This document shows, one piece after another, positions 54,795 to 64,000 of a stretch of 64,000 nt of DNA (position 1 is its first letter; the number at the start of each line of letters is the position of its first letter). The stretch lies in NCBI RefSeq assembly GCF_028736925.1, contig NZ_JAQZAT010000007.1:1-64000 (forward strand), given 5' to 3'. Made by a program: the position numbers and the translations under genes. The notes under the pieces are model-generated. The model had not been told where the DNA came from and did not search any database. It saw nothing but the letters and a program-made list of their open reading frames with translations. The DNA is from Flavivirga sp. 57AJ16. GTDB taxonomy: Bacteria; Bacteroidota; Bacteroidia; Flavobacteriales; Flavobacteriaceae.

Positions 54795-56702
54795 ATGAGT
54801 AAAATTATTGGAATCGATTTAGGAACAACCAACTCTTGCGTTTCTGTGATGGAAGGTAACGAACCTGTTGTCATCCCAAACGCAGAAGGTAAGCGTACTA
54901 CGCCATCGGTTATAGCTTTTGTAGAAGGCGGCGAAATTAAAGTTGGTGATCCAGCAAAACGTCAAGCAGTTACTAACCCAACAAAAACGGTTTATTCTAT
55001 AAAACGTTTTATGGGAAATAAATATTCTGAATCTAAGAAAGAAGCAGAGCGTGTACCTTATAAAGTGGTAAAGGGAGATAATGATACACCTCGTGTGGAT
55101 ATTGACGGTCGTTTATACACACCTCAAGAATTATCGGCCATGATTCTTCAAAAAATGAAGAAAACTGCAGAAGATTACCTAGGAACAGATGTAAGTGAAG
55201 CAGTCATTACTGTGCCGGCATATTTTAACGATTCACAACGTCAGGCGACTAAAGAAGCTGGAGAGATTGCAGGTTTAAAAGTTCGTAGAATTATAAACGA
55301 ACCTACAGCAGCAGCATTAGCTTACGGTTTAGATAAAAAAGGCAAAGACCAGAAAATTGTTGTATTTGATTTTGGTGGCGGAACACATGATGTATCTATC
55401 CTAGAACTAGGAGACGGTGTTTTTGAAGTGCTTTCCACTGATGGCGATACACATTTAGGAGGTGATGATGTAGATGAAAAAATAATCAACTGGTTGGCAG
55501 ATGAGTTTAAAGCAGAGGAGTCTATGGATTTAAGACAAGACCCTATGTCTTTGCAACGTTTAAAAGAAGCTGCTGAAAAGGCTAAGATTGAATTATCGTC
55601 TTCTGCACAAACAGAGATCAACTTACCATATATTACGGCTACAGCCAGTGGCCCAAAGCACTTGGTACGTACATTAACACGTTCTAAATTTGAGCAATTA
55701 ATTGACGATTTAGTAAAGCGTACTATAGCGCCTTGTCAATCTGCTTTAAAAGCGGCAGGCTTATCAAAAAGCGATATTGATGAAGTGATATTAGTAGGAG
55801 GTTCTACACGTATTCCTGCTGTACAGGAAGCTGTTGAGAAATTCTTCGGAAAAGCACCAAGTAAAGGTGTAAATCCAGATGAGGTAGTATCATTAGGAGC
55901 TGGAATACAAGGAGGCGTTTTAACTGGAGATGTAAAAGATGTATTGCTTTTGGATGTAACTCCATTATCTCTTGGTATAGAAACCATGGGTAATGTATTT
56001 ACAAAGCTTATAGAAGCAAATACAACAATCCCGACTAAAAAGTCACAAGTATTCTCTACAGCAGCAGATAATCAGCCATCAGTTGAAATCCATGTATTGC
56101 AGGGAGAAAGAGCTATGGCGGCAGATAATAAAACCATTGGGCGCTTCCATTTAGATGGTATTCCACCAGCAAGACGTGGCACACCACAAATTGAGGTAAC
56201 GTTTGATATTGATGCTAATGGTATCATTAAAGTATCTGCTACAGATAAAGCGACCAATAAATCACAAGATATCCGTATTGAGGCCTCTTCAGGATTAACG
56301 GAAGAAGAAATTGAAAAAATGAAAGCTGATGCTGAAGCGAATGCCGAGGCAGATGCAAAAGCAGCTGAAAGTGCTCAGAAATTAAACGAGGCAGATTCTA
56401 TGATTTTCCAAACGGAAAAACAATTAGAAGAGTTTGGTGATAAATTATCGGATGATAAAAAGCAACCCATAGAAGCCGCTTTAGAAGCCTTGAAGAAAGC
56501 TTACGAAACTAAGGATTTAGAAGTGATCACGCCTGCATTAGATAAAATAAACGAAGCTTGGAAAGTAGCCTCTGAAGAAATGTACAAAGCACAAGCTGAG
56601 GCACAAGGAGGGGGAGCACCAGGACCAGATGCAGGAGCAGGAGAACAGACTCAGGCTGAAGGCAGTGATGTAGAAGACGTAGACTTCGAAGAAGTCAAGT
56701 AG
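54795..56702 (+). CDS. dnaK: Molecular chaperone DnaK (Hsp70)
   Basis: The protein has 635 residues. [17 protein letters not shown] starts the ATPase domain, followed by [12 protein letters not shown] and [11 protein letters not shown]. The substrate domain has [13 protein letters not shown] and the helical lid is Ala/Glu-rich; the tail ends [13 protein letters not shown]. It refolds proteins with DnaJ and GrpE, whose genes are not in the window. FGGGT is followed by H rather than the usual F (GGTHDVS), a small oddity seen without functional meaning attached. Confidence 0.98.
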   Translation: MSKIIGIDLGTTNSCVSVMEGNEPVVIPNAEGKRTTPSVIAFVEGGEIKVGDPAKRQAVTNPTKTVYSIKRFMGNKYSESKKEAERVPYKVVKGDNDTPRVDIDGRLYTPQELSAMILQKMKKTAEDYLGTDVSEAVITVPAYFNDSQRQATKEAGEIAGLKVRRIINEPTAAALAYGLDKKGKDQKIVVFDFGGGTHDVSILELGDGVFEVLSTDGDTHLGGDDVDEKIINWLADEFKAEESMDLRQDPMSLQRLKEAAEKAKIELSSSAQTEINLPYITATASGPKHLVRTLTRSKFEQLIDDLVKRTIAPCQSALKAAGLSKSDIDEVILVGGSTRIPAVQEAVEKFFGKAPSKGVNPDEVVSLGAGIQGGVLTGDVKDVLLLDVTPLSLGIETMGNVFTKLIEANTTIPTKKSQVFSTAADNQPSVEIHVLQGERAMAADNKTIGRFHLDGIPPARRGTPQIEVTFDIDANGIIKVSATDKATNKSQDIRIEASSGLTEEEIEKMKADAEANAEADAKAAESAQKLNEADSMIFQTEKQLEEFGDKLSDDKKQPIEAALEALKKAYETKDLEVITPALDKINEAWKVASEEMYKAQAEAQGGGAPGPDAGAGEQTQAEGSDVEDVDFEEVK

Positions 56703-56766
56703 CTTGTCCTGAGCAGAGCCGAAGGGTCTCATATAGAAAATAACCAAAAGGTTAAATATAGATGTT

Positions 56767-56802
56767 AAAAAAACGCAATCATTTATTTGATTGCGTTTTT
56801 TG
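56767..56802. terminator. Rho-independent terminator after dnaK
   Basis: AAAAACGCAATCA and TGATTGCGTTTTT form a perfect stem with a 6-nt loop and a T-run. Between it and the dnaK stop lies an extragenic repeat piece (CTTGTCCTGAGCAGAGCCG). Confidence 0.9.
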
Positions 56803-56935
56803 ATTTAAGTGAGTTCAGTAAAACAGAGTAATCAAAATATATTAGAGGTTTGTAATTTTTAAATTTAGTTAGTCGTTCTTAAACTTATAAAATCCTAGTA
56901 TATTTACGACTCAATTATTTTCAAGTAGAAGCGTT

Positions 56936-58012
56936 ATGACTGTTTTTAAAAATATTAGTGGACTACTTTTATTTTTCCTTTTAATAAATCCTATTTATTC
57001 ACAAGAAGCCTACAAACCACCTAAGCTTTCTAATCCGGATTCTTGGACATTAATTTTATTGCCAGATCCGCAATCTTATATGAAATTTGGACGAAATCAG
57101 GGGGTATTTGAACTTATGACGGGATGGATTGAAGAAAATATCAACACTCTAAATATTAAAATGGTATTGTGTACAGGTGATTTGGTAGAACAAAATGAGC
57201 TCTTGGTCACCGATAATATTAATGGGAATAGACCAAGCAGGGAACAGTGGATGGCCATATCAAGAGCGTTTGATAAATTAGATGGAAAAGTGCCTTATAT
57301 ACTAGCCGCCGGAAATCACGATTTTGGTTATAAAAATATAGAAAACAGAAAATCAAATTATAATACATATTTTCCAGCCCATAGAAACTTGTTAAATGCT
57401 CAACTTCTTAGGGAAGTGACTTATAATATTGATGGCATACCTACCTTGGAAAATTCGGCTTTTGAGTTTATTTCTCCCCATGACCGCAAATTTCTCTTTT
57501 TGAACCTGGAATTTGCACCAAGAGAGACCGTTATTGAGTGGGGCCAAAGCCTAACGAGTAGAAAGGAATATAAAAATCATACCATTGTAGTATTAACACA
57601 CTCCTATTTGAATGCTCAAAATGAGCATATTGAAAAAGAGAACTACCCCATTAAAGATGGTAATTATGGAAAGGCAATTTGGGAAAAGTTAGTTAAACCA
57701 TCAACAAATATTCAAATGGTTTTTTCTGGACATATTGGAGCGCCAAATGACTTTAAAGCACATGTTGGTTACAGAACTGATATAAATCATGCTGGTAAAA
57801 AAGTGAATCAAATAACATTTAATGCACAAGCACTGGGTGGCGGATGGAACGGGAATGGCGGTAATGGTTGGCTGCGTATACTTGAGTTCTTACCCGATAA
57901 AAAAACTGTAGAAATGCATACATTTTCTCCATTTTTTGCCATTTCACCGGAAACGCAAAACAAAGCATGGAGTAAAACGTCATTTAATGATTTTTCCTTT
58001 GAATTGGATTAA
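56936..58012 (+). CDS. Exported metallophosphoesterase
   Basis: A 358-residue protein with a signal peptide (about 1-22, ending INPIYSQ). The calcineurin-like core has LLPDPQSY, CTGDLVEQN, AAGNHDFGY, VLTHSYLN and FSGHIGAP, which supply the Asp, Asn and His metal ligands in the usual order. It would hydrolyse phosphate esters outside the cytoplasm. Starts ATG 56936; appears to be a separate unit from the next gene, 34 bases on, though co-transcription is possible. Confidence 0.92.
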   Translation: MTVFKNISGLLLFFLLINPIYSQEAYKPPKLSNPDSWTLILLPDPQSYMKFGRNQGVFELMTGWIEENINTLNIKMVLCTGDLVEQNELLVTDNINGNRPSREQWMAISRAFDKLDGKVPYILAAGNHDFGYKNIENRKSNYNTYFPAHRNLLNAQLLREVTYNIDGIPTLENSAFEFISPHDRKFLFLNLEFAPRETVIEWGQSLTSRKEYKNHTIVVLTHSYLNAQNEHIEKENYPIKDGNYGKAIWEKLVKPSTNIQMVFSGHIGAPNDFKAHVGYRTDINHAGKKVNQITFNAQALGGGWNGNGGNGWLRILEFLPDKKTVEMHTFSPFFAISPETQNKAWSKTSFNDFSFELD

Positions 58013-58046
58013 TGCCCTATTTTTTTTAAGCTAACCATGTTTAAGT

Positions 58047-59276
58047 ATGTCTTTTTCTTCTAAAATTAAATCAGATTACAAACCCAAGCGTTTAGCCGTT
58101 AAACTAAATGCTAAAGGGGAACAATTTGTGGTTAAAAAACATCCTTGGGTTTTTTCAAATAATATAGTAAAGATTAATAGTGAAGCCAAAACAGGGGATT
58201 TAGCGGTTATTTTTGGTAAGAATAAAAATAGCGTTATTGGTTTAGGTCTGTATGATGCCCATTCACCTATTCGCATTAAAATGATTCATAACGATTCCTC
58301 AAAAGCAGAAATAAATGCCAGTTTTTTTCATCACAAAATAGAAGAAGCGTATCGGAAACGATTAGATTTATTAAAAACAAACACGACCAGTTATCGCTTG
58401 TTATTTGGAGAAAATGACGGATTCCCTGGTTTAATTGCTGATGTTTATGATGCTGTTTTAGTGGTAAAATTATATTCCGAGATTTGGTTGCCTTATTTAG
58501 AATCTATTTTAAAAAGTGTGCAGGTAGTTTCTAATGCTAATACTATCGTTATTCGTTTAAGCCGCGGGTTGCAACAATCTAAAAAGCATCAATTAAAAGA
58601 TGGTGAAGTCGTTTTCGGGGTTTTAGGGAATGACGTCGTTCAGTTTATTGAGCATGGTGTAAAATTTTCTGCAAATGTGATCAAAGGTCATAAAACAGGT
58701 TATTTTTTAGATCACCGGGCTAACCGAAAGCAAGTGGGGGCCTGGAGTAAAGGTAAAACAGTTTTAGATGTTTTTTCCTATGCTGGAGGGTTTTCTGTCC
58801 ATGCGTTATATAATGGTGCTAAAGAAGTTACAAGTCTGGATATTAGTAAGCAGGCATTGGAAATAGCCATACAAAATGGAAAACTGAACCATTATACTGG
58901 TAAGCATAAAACGATTGCTGGTGATGCTTTTGAAGTGCTTAAAGAACTCATCAAAAAGAAGATCACGTTTGAGGTCGTTGTTATAGACCCTCCAAGCTTT
59001 GCAAAACAAGCTTCAGAAATTGAATTAGCTAAGAAAAAGTATGCCCAATTAGCTCAATTAGGAGAAAAACTAACTGCCAAAAATGGATTGTTAGTGTTGG
59101 CATCTTGCTCATCTAGAGTTTTATCCCAAGCTTTTTTCGATATTAATTCACAAGTTTTATTGTCATCTAACAGAGGTTTTAAAGTAATATTAAAAACGAA
59201 TCACGACTTAGATCACCCTATTGGGTTTACAGAAGGCGCTTATCTAAAATGTGGGTATTATAAATTTTCTAATTAG
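58047..59276 (+). CDS. Class I rRNA methyltransferase (RlmI-like, PUA plus Rossmann)
   Basis: The protein has 409 residues. An N-terminal PUA-like domain (about 15-95, KHPWVFSNNIVK) is followed by an EEHG-type linker (LLFGENDGFPGLIADVYD) and the methyltransferase domain: VLDVFSYAGGFSVHAL (SAM motif I), TSLDISKQALE and VVIDPPSFAK (motif IV). RlmI methylates C5 of a 23S rRNA cytosine; the exact position here is assumed by homology. Confidence 0.92.
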   Translation: MSFSSKIKSDYKPKRLAVKLNAKGEQFVVKKHPWVFSNNIVKINSEAKTGDLAVIFGKNKNSVIGLGLYDAHSPIRIKMIHNDSSKAEINASFFHHKIEEAYRKRLDLLKTNTTSYRLLFGENDGFPGLIADVYDAVLVVKLYSEIWLPYLESILKSVQVVSNANTIVIRLSRGLQQSKKHQLKDGEVVFGVLGNDVVQFIEHGVKFSANVIKGHKTGYFLDHRANRKQVGAWSKGKTVLDVFSYAGGFSVHALYNGAKEVTSLDISKQALEIAIQNGKLNHYTGKHKTIAGDAFEVLKELIKKKITFEVVVIDPPSFAKQASEIELAKKKYAQLAQLGEKLTAKNGLLVLASCSSRVLSQAFFDINSQVLLSSNRGFKVILKTNHDLDHPIGFTEGAYLKCGYYKFSN

Positions 59277-59435
59277 GTGCTTTTTTAACATAAAAGGATT
59301 TATATATCTAGATGATTTTATCGTCTTTTTTATTTTTACTTCGTCTTCCTGTTTTAAGAACAGCATTTTATAAGGGAAATGATATTAATTTAAGTATAGT
59401 ATCGTTAAAAATAACTATGCATGCATAATAATTAT

Positions 59436-59443
59436 TATATTTG
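59436..59443 (+). promoter_or_regulatory. Probable -7 box of the nitronate monooxygenase gene
   Basis: TATATTTG stands 15 bases before the ATG at 59459, implying a very short leader. No clean -33 TTTG is visible at 19-20 bases upstream. Confidence 0.45.
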
Positions 59444-59458
59444 TTCAAACTTTGACCC

Positions 59459-60406
59459 ATGGCTATTAAACTTACCGAACTTTTAAATATAAAGTACCCA
59501 GTTATTCAAGCACCTATGTTTTTAGTTTCTAACGTTGCCATGGTTAAAGAGGCTATGAAAGGTGGTATTGCTGGTTGTATTCCTGCGTTAAACTATAGAA
59601 CACTTGAAGAATTACGAGCAGCAATAAAAGAATTAAAGGCAAATAGCGTAGAAGGAGGATCTTTCGGGTTTAACTTAATCGTTAATAAATCGAATGTAAA
59701 ATATAAAGGACAGTTAGAAGTTCTTTGCGAAATGGGTTGCGATTTTATTATCACATCCTTAGGAAGCCCAGAGGAAACAATCAATCGGGCACATAAAGTC
59801 GGAATTAAAGTATTCTGTGATGTGGTCGATTTAAAATTTGCAAAAAAGGTAGAACAACTTGGAGCTGATGCTATTATAGCCGTAAATAATCAGGCCGGTG
59901 GCCATCGAGGTGGTGAATCGCCGGAAGATTTAATAAAAGAATTAAGTTCAAATTGTAATATTCCTATAATTTCTGCTGGAGGTGTAGGTATTAAAGCCGA
60001 TATAGACAAAATGTTAAGTTATGGGGCCGCAGGCGTATCGGTAGGAAGTCCTTTTATAGCTTCTGTTGAAGCTAATGTTACCGATGAATATAAACAAGCC
60101 TGTGTTACATATGGTGCAGATGATATTGTTATGACCGAGCGTATTTCAGGAACGCCATGCACCGTGATAAATACTCCTTATGTTCAAAAGATCGGTACAA
60201 AACAAACGTGGTTGGAATCGGTTTTAAATAAAAATAAAAAGCTTAAAAAGTGGGTGAAAATGATTCGTTTCTCCATTGGTATGAATGCCACTAAAAATGC
60301 GGCTACAAAAGCAACCTATAAAACGGTTTGGGTAGCAGGACCAAGTATCGAACATACTAAAGCCATTCTACCAACAAAAGAAATAATTAATCGTTTGGTT
60401 AATTGA
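59459..60406 (+). CDS. Nitronate monooxygenase family FMN protein
   Basis: A 315-residue TIM-barrel protein. YPVIQAPMFLVSN at the N-terminus, NNQAGGHRGG with the catalytic His, IPIISAGGVGIKADI and GAAGVSVGSPFIA are hallmarks of 2-nitropropane dioxygenase/nitronate monooxygenase. It oxidises alkyl nitronates such as propionate-3-nitronate. The stop overlaps the convergent gene at 60399. Confidence 0.93.
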   Translation: MAIKLTELLNIKYPVIQAPMFLVSNVAMVKEAMKGGIAGCIPALNYRTLEELRAAIKELKANSVEGGSFGFNLIVNKSNVKYKGQLEVLCEMGCDFIITSLGSPEETINRAHKVGIKVFCDVVDLKFAKKVEQLGADAIIAVNNQAGGHRGGESPEDLIKELSSNCNIPIISAGGVGIKADIDKMLSYGAAGVSVGSPFIASVEANVTDEYKQACVTYGADDIVMTERISGTPCTVINTPYVQKIGTKQTWLESVLNKNKKLKKWVKMIRFSIGMNATKNAATKATYKTVWVAGPSIEHTKAILPTKEIINRLVN

Positions 60407-60755
60407 CCAAAGCAATTTTAGCGTTTCTTTTACTCTTATTTTTTCCAACAAATAGGCTTAAGGTAGCACTTGCAGTCAAACCCCCTAAAGAGGTTGCCAC
60501 TAGCTCCCCAGTATCAAACCGATTAATTTCTTTACTACTATCATAAACTTCTTTGGCAAGACCTGCTAATACAGAAGTCCCTAAACTATACCAAAAAGCC
60601 TTTTTCTTATTTTTAGTTGTGGTATAGACCACGGTATATGTAGTTGCTGATATTATGGCACCAGCTCCAAAATGTAGTTTATCATCTGTCGAAATAGATT
60701 GAGCACTACACAAACCTGCAAAGGACACCAATATAAGGGTAACAATTATTTTCAT
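60399..60755 (-). CDS. Exported YfiM-like small protein
   Basis: A 118-residue protein with a signal peptide (about 1-18, ending GLCSAQ). TDDKLHFGAGAIISATTYTV, AGLAKEVYDS and FDTGELVATSLGGLT match the YfiM/DUF2279 pattern (DK..HF..G, KE.YD, D...N/E...G). Two membrane-like stretches follow. Function is unknown. It overlaps the nitronate monooxygenase end by 8 bases, tail to tail. Confidence 0.75.
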   Translation of the reverse strand: MKIIVTLILVSFAGLCSAQSISTDDKLHFGAGAIISATTYTVVYTTTKNKKKAFWYSLGTSVLAGLAKEVYDSSKEINRFDTGELVATSLGGLTASATLSLFVGKNKSKRNAKIALVN

Positions 60756-61087
60756 TTAAATCACTATTAAGATTCCTGATCGTAATTTTAGATAATATTA
60801 TCTATGCAGTCCATAATTACTTGATGAACTACAGTTTTCTTTGATTAAGAACCATTTTTTTAGCTATATATGGATTTTCCAAGGGAAGGGCTAAAGATAA
60901 AGCCCTTATTAATTTGGATAAGCATGCTGTTAATTTTATAATTAAATGTAGCTCTGCAATAGTTGTCAAAAATGACCTTATCTGGTCAAATTTCAACTCT
61001 TTTTTGGTTAAAAAACTAAAAGGAGGGATGCGTTTCATGATGAAGTTTTAATATAAACTCGATGAAACTAATAATTGGTTATAAGGT
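60756..61087. other. Intergenic stretch with small hairpin
   Basis: AAGGGCT and AGCCCTT at about 60888-60909 form a 7-bp stem. A short stretch at about 60974-60990 (CCTTATCTGGTCAAATTT) matches the family B repeats. No gene seen. Confidence 0.45.
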
Positions 61088-61972
61088 CTATTTTATGGGT
61101 AAATAAAATTCTGTTTTTAATTTATGCGGTTCTACACGTTCTGGATTGCTAATGTATTTTTCCCTAACAACCTCATCACGTAATTGGTAATCGTTATTCA
61201 ATAGCCATTCGTTAAAAATATAATTGTAAACATCTGCGAAAAATTCATAGCTGCCTTGGTATAAAAACACTGCAAATTTACCTCCTTTAAGTGTCTTAAC
61301 TCCAATATTGCCAGTGGCTTTGGCGTTTTTATGTATAACCAAACAAGCATCATATCTAATTTTGTCCTCGTCGGTTATTTTAGGGTCATTATATGGCAAG
61401 CCTATATGTTCCATCCCTGCTGTGAATAGCTTTTGTTCTTTTACTTGCTCCCAAAGTTTTTTCCAGGCAGCAGGGTAATCTAAAGATTGGTAAGCCCCTT
61501 GCATACGAATATAGATGCATTTTTTGTCTTCTATATCTAGAATTTTTGGTTTTTTAATGTTTAGACTTTGTTTGTTTTCAGTTTTGAATGTTGTTCCCAT
61601 AATGTTCATTTTTTTAATTGTGAATAATTTGTTTTTACGATACGCAGTAGGGGACACTCCAAAGTGATTTTTAAATTTTTTAGATAAGGACGACGGTGTT
61701 TCAAAACCCACATTATAGGCAATGCTTTCAATATCTAAAGAGGTATAACGAATCATTTTAGCAGCAGTTTCTATACGGGTTCTAGAAATGTATGTTCCAA
61801 TGGGTTCTCCTAAAAGCGCTCTACTAATACGATGAAAATGAAACGGTGAAACATGTGAGATCCCTGCCAGCATTTTTAGATCTATTTTACTATCCAGATT
61901 ATTGTGAATGTACTCAATAATTAAGTTTAGCTTTTGTTCATAAAATGCTTTGTTGGTTTGTTTCTGTGTCAT
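61088..61972 (-). CDS. AraC-family regulator with GyrI-like sensor domain
   Basis: A 294-residue protein. I choose the ATG at 61970-61972; an in-frame start 24 bases upstream is less likely. The AraC domain comes first (about 10-110): LKMLAGISHVSPFHFHRISR and ESIAYNVGFETPSSLSKKFK with FGVSPTAYRK. The C-terminal ~160 residues are a GyrI/BmrR-type ligand domain (YQGSYEFFADVYNYIFNEWL, EFYLPI), which often binds drugs or cations. No target gene adjoins it. Confidence 0.92.
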   Translation of the reverse strand: MTQKQTNKAFYEQKLNLIIEYIHNNLDSKIDLKMLAGISHVSPFHFHRISRALLGEPIGTYISRTRIETAAKMIRYTSLDIESIAYNVGFETPSSLSKKFKNHFGVSPTAYRKNKLFTIKKMNIMGTTFKTENKQSLNIKKPKILDIEDKKCIYIRMQGAYQSLDYPAAWKKLWEQVKEQKLFTAGMEHIGLPYNDPKITDEDKIRYDACLVIHKNAKATGNIGVKTLKGGKFAVFLYQGSYEFFADVYNYIFNEWLLNNDYQLRDEVVREKYISNPERVEPHKLKTEFYLPIK

Positions 61973-61989
61973 TTTTAAAGTATTGATTA

Positions 61990-62198
61990 ATACCAAATAA
62001 ACTTCAAAACAACAGGTTAAATCCGTTTAGCTCACTATCATTTATTCTTATAATAGGAGTTCGTGAATCTTCGATTACTATTTCCTTTATATTTCAATAA
62101 AAAACATAACCATAACTAGGCTATGCTTATGTTTTTTATCACATCTAAAGAAAATATAATTCAAATTTATTACCAATCATTTTAAAATTCATTTGGTA
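61990..62198. repeat. Family B' element with ATACCAAAT/ATTTGGTAT ends
   Basis: A 209-bp non-coding element. It carries GGAGTTCGTGAATCTTCGAT (62057-62076), TTTAGCTCACTATC and ATAATTCAAATT, aligning with 7573-7805. A central inverted pair (AACATAACCATAACTAGGC / GCTATGCTTATGTT) could fold. Nothing else is seen to 62438. Confidence 0.75.
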
Positions 62199-62438
62199 TA
62201 AGTAGTATTGCAAATGTATTTAGTAATCAAGATAGAAACTTTTCCAAACTTGCTGAATAGTAATGGTTCATCATGTTCACTAAAAATGAATTTAAGAATT
62301 ATTGATATATTATGTAACTTATTTTGGTTGTTTTATGTCTTATGAGTTCTATATCAAGGTTGATCAATCAAAATGTTAACTTATGAAATCAAATTATTTA
62401 CTGTTTAAAAAAACTATTATAATACTCTTTTAACTGAA

Positions 62439-62597
62439 TGTCCGTAATCATGCATAATGATATTTTTGTCATTCAGAATACTTCGACTACGCTCAGTACA
62501 GGCTATAGTGAAGAATCTGTTAATAATCGATGAGATCCCTCGTCGCCTCGGGATGACAAAAACAATATATTTTTAGGTTTATGACAAATTACGGACA
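62439..62597. repeat. Family E element with TGTCCGTAAT inverted ends
   Basis: TGTCCGTAAT (62439-62448) and ATTACGGACA (62588-62597) bound 159 bp. Inside is TTTTGTCATTCAGAATACTT, CGACTACGCTCAGTAC and GAGATCCCTCGTCGCCTCGG with GATGACAAAAAC, a nested inverted arrangement common to Bacteroidota extragenic repeats. No coding capacity. Confidence 0.7.
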
Positions 62598-62742
62598 ATC
62601 AAACTCTTTTATTATTGATAATGTATTTTACTTAAAAGTGGTCGATGCACAATTAGCTTTTAATAAGAATGACAAGGGAGAGGTAGCTGGTGTCACGCTT
62701 TTGCAAGGCGGACGAGAAGTAACAGGCAAAAGAATAGAATAA
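62581..62742 (+). pseudogene. Serine hydrolase C-terminal remnant (DUF3471-like)
   Basis: The frame ends VFYLKVVDAQLAFNKNDKGE then VAGVTLLQGGREVTGKRIE and TAA. This is the C-terminal DUF3471-like segment of beta-lactamase-related serine hydrolases (LKVVDAQ..F..ND.GEV..LTL.Q.G). The catalytic domain is absent; the family E element stands exactly where the rest of the gene would be. Confidence 0.65.
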
Positions 62743-62806
62743 TAGAACAATTTTAGGAATTTATAATGCTGTTTTAGCATCATAAGATGCCCGCGCAAGT
62801 TGGCAT

Positions 62807-63442
62807 TTAAACAAAACCATTAATCAATTTTACATTAACCTCATGAATACCATCAAAAGGAATTATATTTATATCGTTCCCAAATAATTCAATGGCCCTT
62901 TCAGTTTCAACTTCTATACGTTCTTTGTTTAAATAGGCATCATTGGTTCCATAGACTAGCGATACTTTAGCCTTTAAAAATTTTAAATCATCTGCAACCA
63001 ACTCTTTTGGAATACCACCGGAGTGCAGCACCAATTGGCTGCATTGTAATTTTCTTTTAGCGATATAACGTGTAGCAATACTCACGCCTTGCGAATATCC
63101 TAAAACGATTAGTTTCTTATCCTTTGGAATATTTTCAGCTTTTAAAACGGCATCTAAGTAACGCAGCACATTTTCGGTTTCTGCTAAGGTGTTTTCTTTG
63201 GTCAACCAACTAGCACCAACATGTTTAAACTGCGGATGTAAATAGTATTTGCTGCTTGCTTGTGGCGCAATAATATAGTTTTCTTTAGCATTTAGCTCTT
63301 TAAAATATTTTAAAAAATAACGACTTAAATAGCCCATACCATGACATACCAACCAAACATGCTCTGTTTCATCAGTTAGTATATTTAAAGTAGAATAGGT
63401 ATTTGTAGTTTGATATGATATTTCTTTTTCGCTAGAATTCAT
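62807..63442 (-). CDS. Alpha/beta hydrolase (carboxylesterase/phospholipase-like)
   Basis: A 211-residue protein. VWLVCHGMGYLSRYFLKYF gives the oxyanion region, VLGYSQGVSIATRYI the nucleophile elbow (GYSQG), and YGTNDAYLNKER and GIHEVN the Asp and His. The size and motif resemble the YpfH/Est group. Substrate is unknown. It is divergent from the thioesterase at 63517, with about 75 bases in between. Confidence 0.88.
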   Translation of the reverse strand: MNSSEKEISYQTTNTYSTLNILTDETEHVWLVCHGMGYLSRYFLKYFKELNAKENYIIAPQASSKYYLHPQFKHVGASWLTKENTLAETENVLRYLDAVLKAENIPKDKKLIVLGYSQGVSIATRYIAKRKLQCSQLVLHSGGIPKELVADDLKFLKAKVSLVYGTNDAYLNKERIEVETERAIELFGNDINIIPFDGIHEVNVKLINGFV

Positions 63443-63516
63443 TTATTAAACTGGTTTTGTATTTTTGTTTCAGATATTGGACTCGTTTGTACGAGTTCTT
63501 AAAAATAAATTATTCT

Positions 63517-63945
63517 ATGCAATTATCTAAGGAAAAAGTTTTGGCTCGAGCTAATGCTGCTTGTAAAAATACTTTAATGGAAACCTTGAATATTGAAGTT
63601 GTAGATTTTGGGGAAAACTATTTAGTAGCTAGAATGCCCGTGACTTCTAGAGTACATCAACCTGATGGCGTATTGCATGGTGGTGCGACAGCTGCTCTAG
63701 CTGAAAGTGTTGGTAGTTTTGCATCACATATTTTTATTGATACTGAAAAATTCTTTGTGAGGGGCATAGAGATCACAGCGAATCATTTAAAAAGCATAAA
63801 AGAAGGGTTTGTGTATGCCAAAGCGACCTTTTTGCATAAAGGTAGAACGACGCAATTATTGGATATACGGGTTACGGATGAAGCTGATAATTTAATTTCA
63901 ATTTGTAAATTATCCACTATTGCTTTACCAAAAAAAGATCGTTAA
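63517..63945 (+). CDS. Hotdog-fold PaaI-type thioesterase
   Basis: A 142-residue protein starting MQLSKEKVLARANAACKNTL; upstream in-frame codons lack a start region. HQPDGVLHGGATAALAESVG contains the catalytic-loop HGG and acidic residue of the PaaI/YbgC-like hotdog thioesterases. Its stop overlaps the next start (TAATG), suggesting translational coupling. If the next gene is isochorismate synthase, this may be a DHNA-CoA thioesterase of menaquinone synthesis, which is an inference. Confidence 0.9.
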   Translation: MQLSKEKVLARANAACKNTLMETLNIEVVDFGENYLVARMPVTSRVHQPDGVLHGGATAALAESVGSFASHIFIDTEKFFVRGIEITANHLKSIKEGFVYAKATFLHKGRTTQLLDIRVTDEADNLISICKLSTIALPKKDR

Positions 63946-64000
63946 TGACGCTGGACTTTTTTAAACGTATTGAAACCCAATACAAGAGCAAATTGCCTTT
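63945..64000 (+). CDS. Start of a probable isochorismate synthase (partial)
   Basis: Only 18 codons are visible: MTLDFFKRIETQYKSKLP. The start overlaps the thioesterase stop by one base. N-termini of Bacteroidota isochorismate synthases (MenF/EntC type) look like this and follow a PaaI thioesterase. The assignment rests on that context and is tentative. Confidence 0.45.
   Translation, partial: MTLDFFKRIETQYKSKLP

Noticed and set aside
60829-61038. 69-codon minus-strand open frame downstream of the AraC/GyrI gene
   Set aside because: No motif, partly repeat-derived sequence, and no ribosome binding context; treated as intergenic.

Overview
The window is AT-rich chromosomal DNA of a member of the Bacteroidota, most likely family Flavobacteriaceae. 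Pointers are the SusD-type C-terminus at the left edge, a T9SS C-terminal sorting domain on a GH16 enzyme, LptF/G, a LolA-like carrier, the MauE/DUF6520-type cluster, TAnnTTTG promoter boxes, a RibBA homologue with a degenerate second domain, and AT-rich ribosome binding regions. I cannot name the species.

Layout. 1-2.8 kb: the end of a SusD-like gene, then a minus-strand cluster of a small secreted Cys-containing peptide, a MauE/DoxX-type membrane protein and a membrane-anchored unknown. 3-7.5 kb: a gene graveyard with two tyrosine recombinase remnants, a permease tail, two copies of an OB-fold domain tail and a frameshifted methyltransferase, around an intact AraC regulator and SDR pair. 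7.97-24.54 kb: an integrative element at the 3' end of tRNA-Ser(UGA). It carries a tyrosine integrase, an excisionase-like HTH protein, a rolling-circle type Rep, a RadC-like protein and a type I restriction-modification locus. Five genes sit between hsdS/hsdM and hsdR: a pentapeptide-like membrane protein, an exported probable beta-barrel protein, a small unknown, a GIY-YIG/DUF4357 protein, all ending with hsdR; downstream of hsdR is a coupled pair of a membrane protein and a proteasome-like Ntn-hydrolase. That pair is the best candidate for an undescribed system.

25-64 kb is mostly core genome: nitroreductase, DegT aminotransferase, GH16, ribBA, lptF/G, lolA, ftsK, dgkA, tpx, katG with a broken ankyrin gene, a thioredoxin/peroxiredoxin operon, an NhaC antiporter, a methionine gamma-lyase-like enzyme with divergent Lrp regulator, an orphan histidine kinase, aldehyde dehydrogenase, an RluA-type synthase, panB, sdaA, dnaK, a metallophosphoesterase, an RlmI-type methyltransferase, nitronate monooxygenase, an AraC/GyrI regulator, a hydrolase, a thioesterase and the start of a probable isochorismate synthase. 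Oxidative-stress genes (tpx, katG, Trx, Prx) cluster between 35 and 41 kb.

A strong second theme is short non-coding repeats with terminal inverted repeats, in at least five families. Two of them sit inside one ankyrin gene, and removing them exactly restores its reading frame. A 15-copy heptamer array separates panB from the RluA-type gene.
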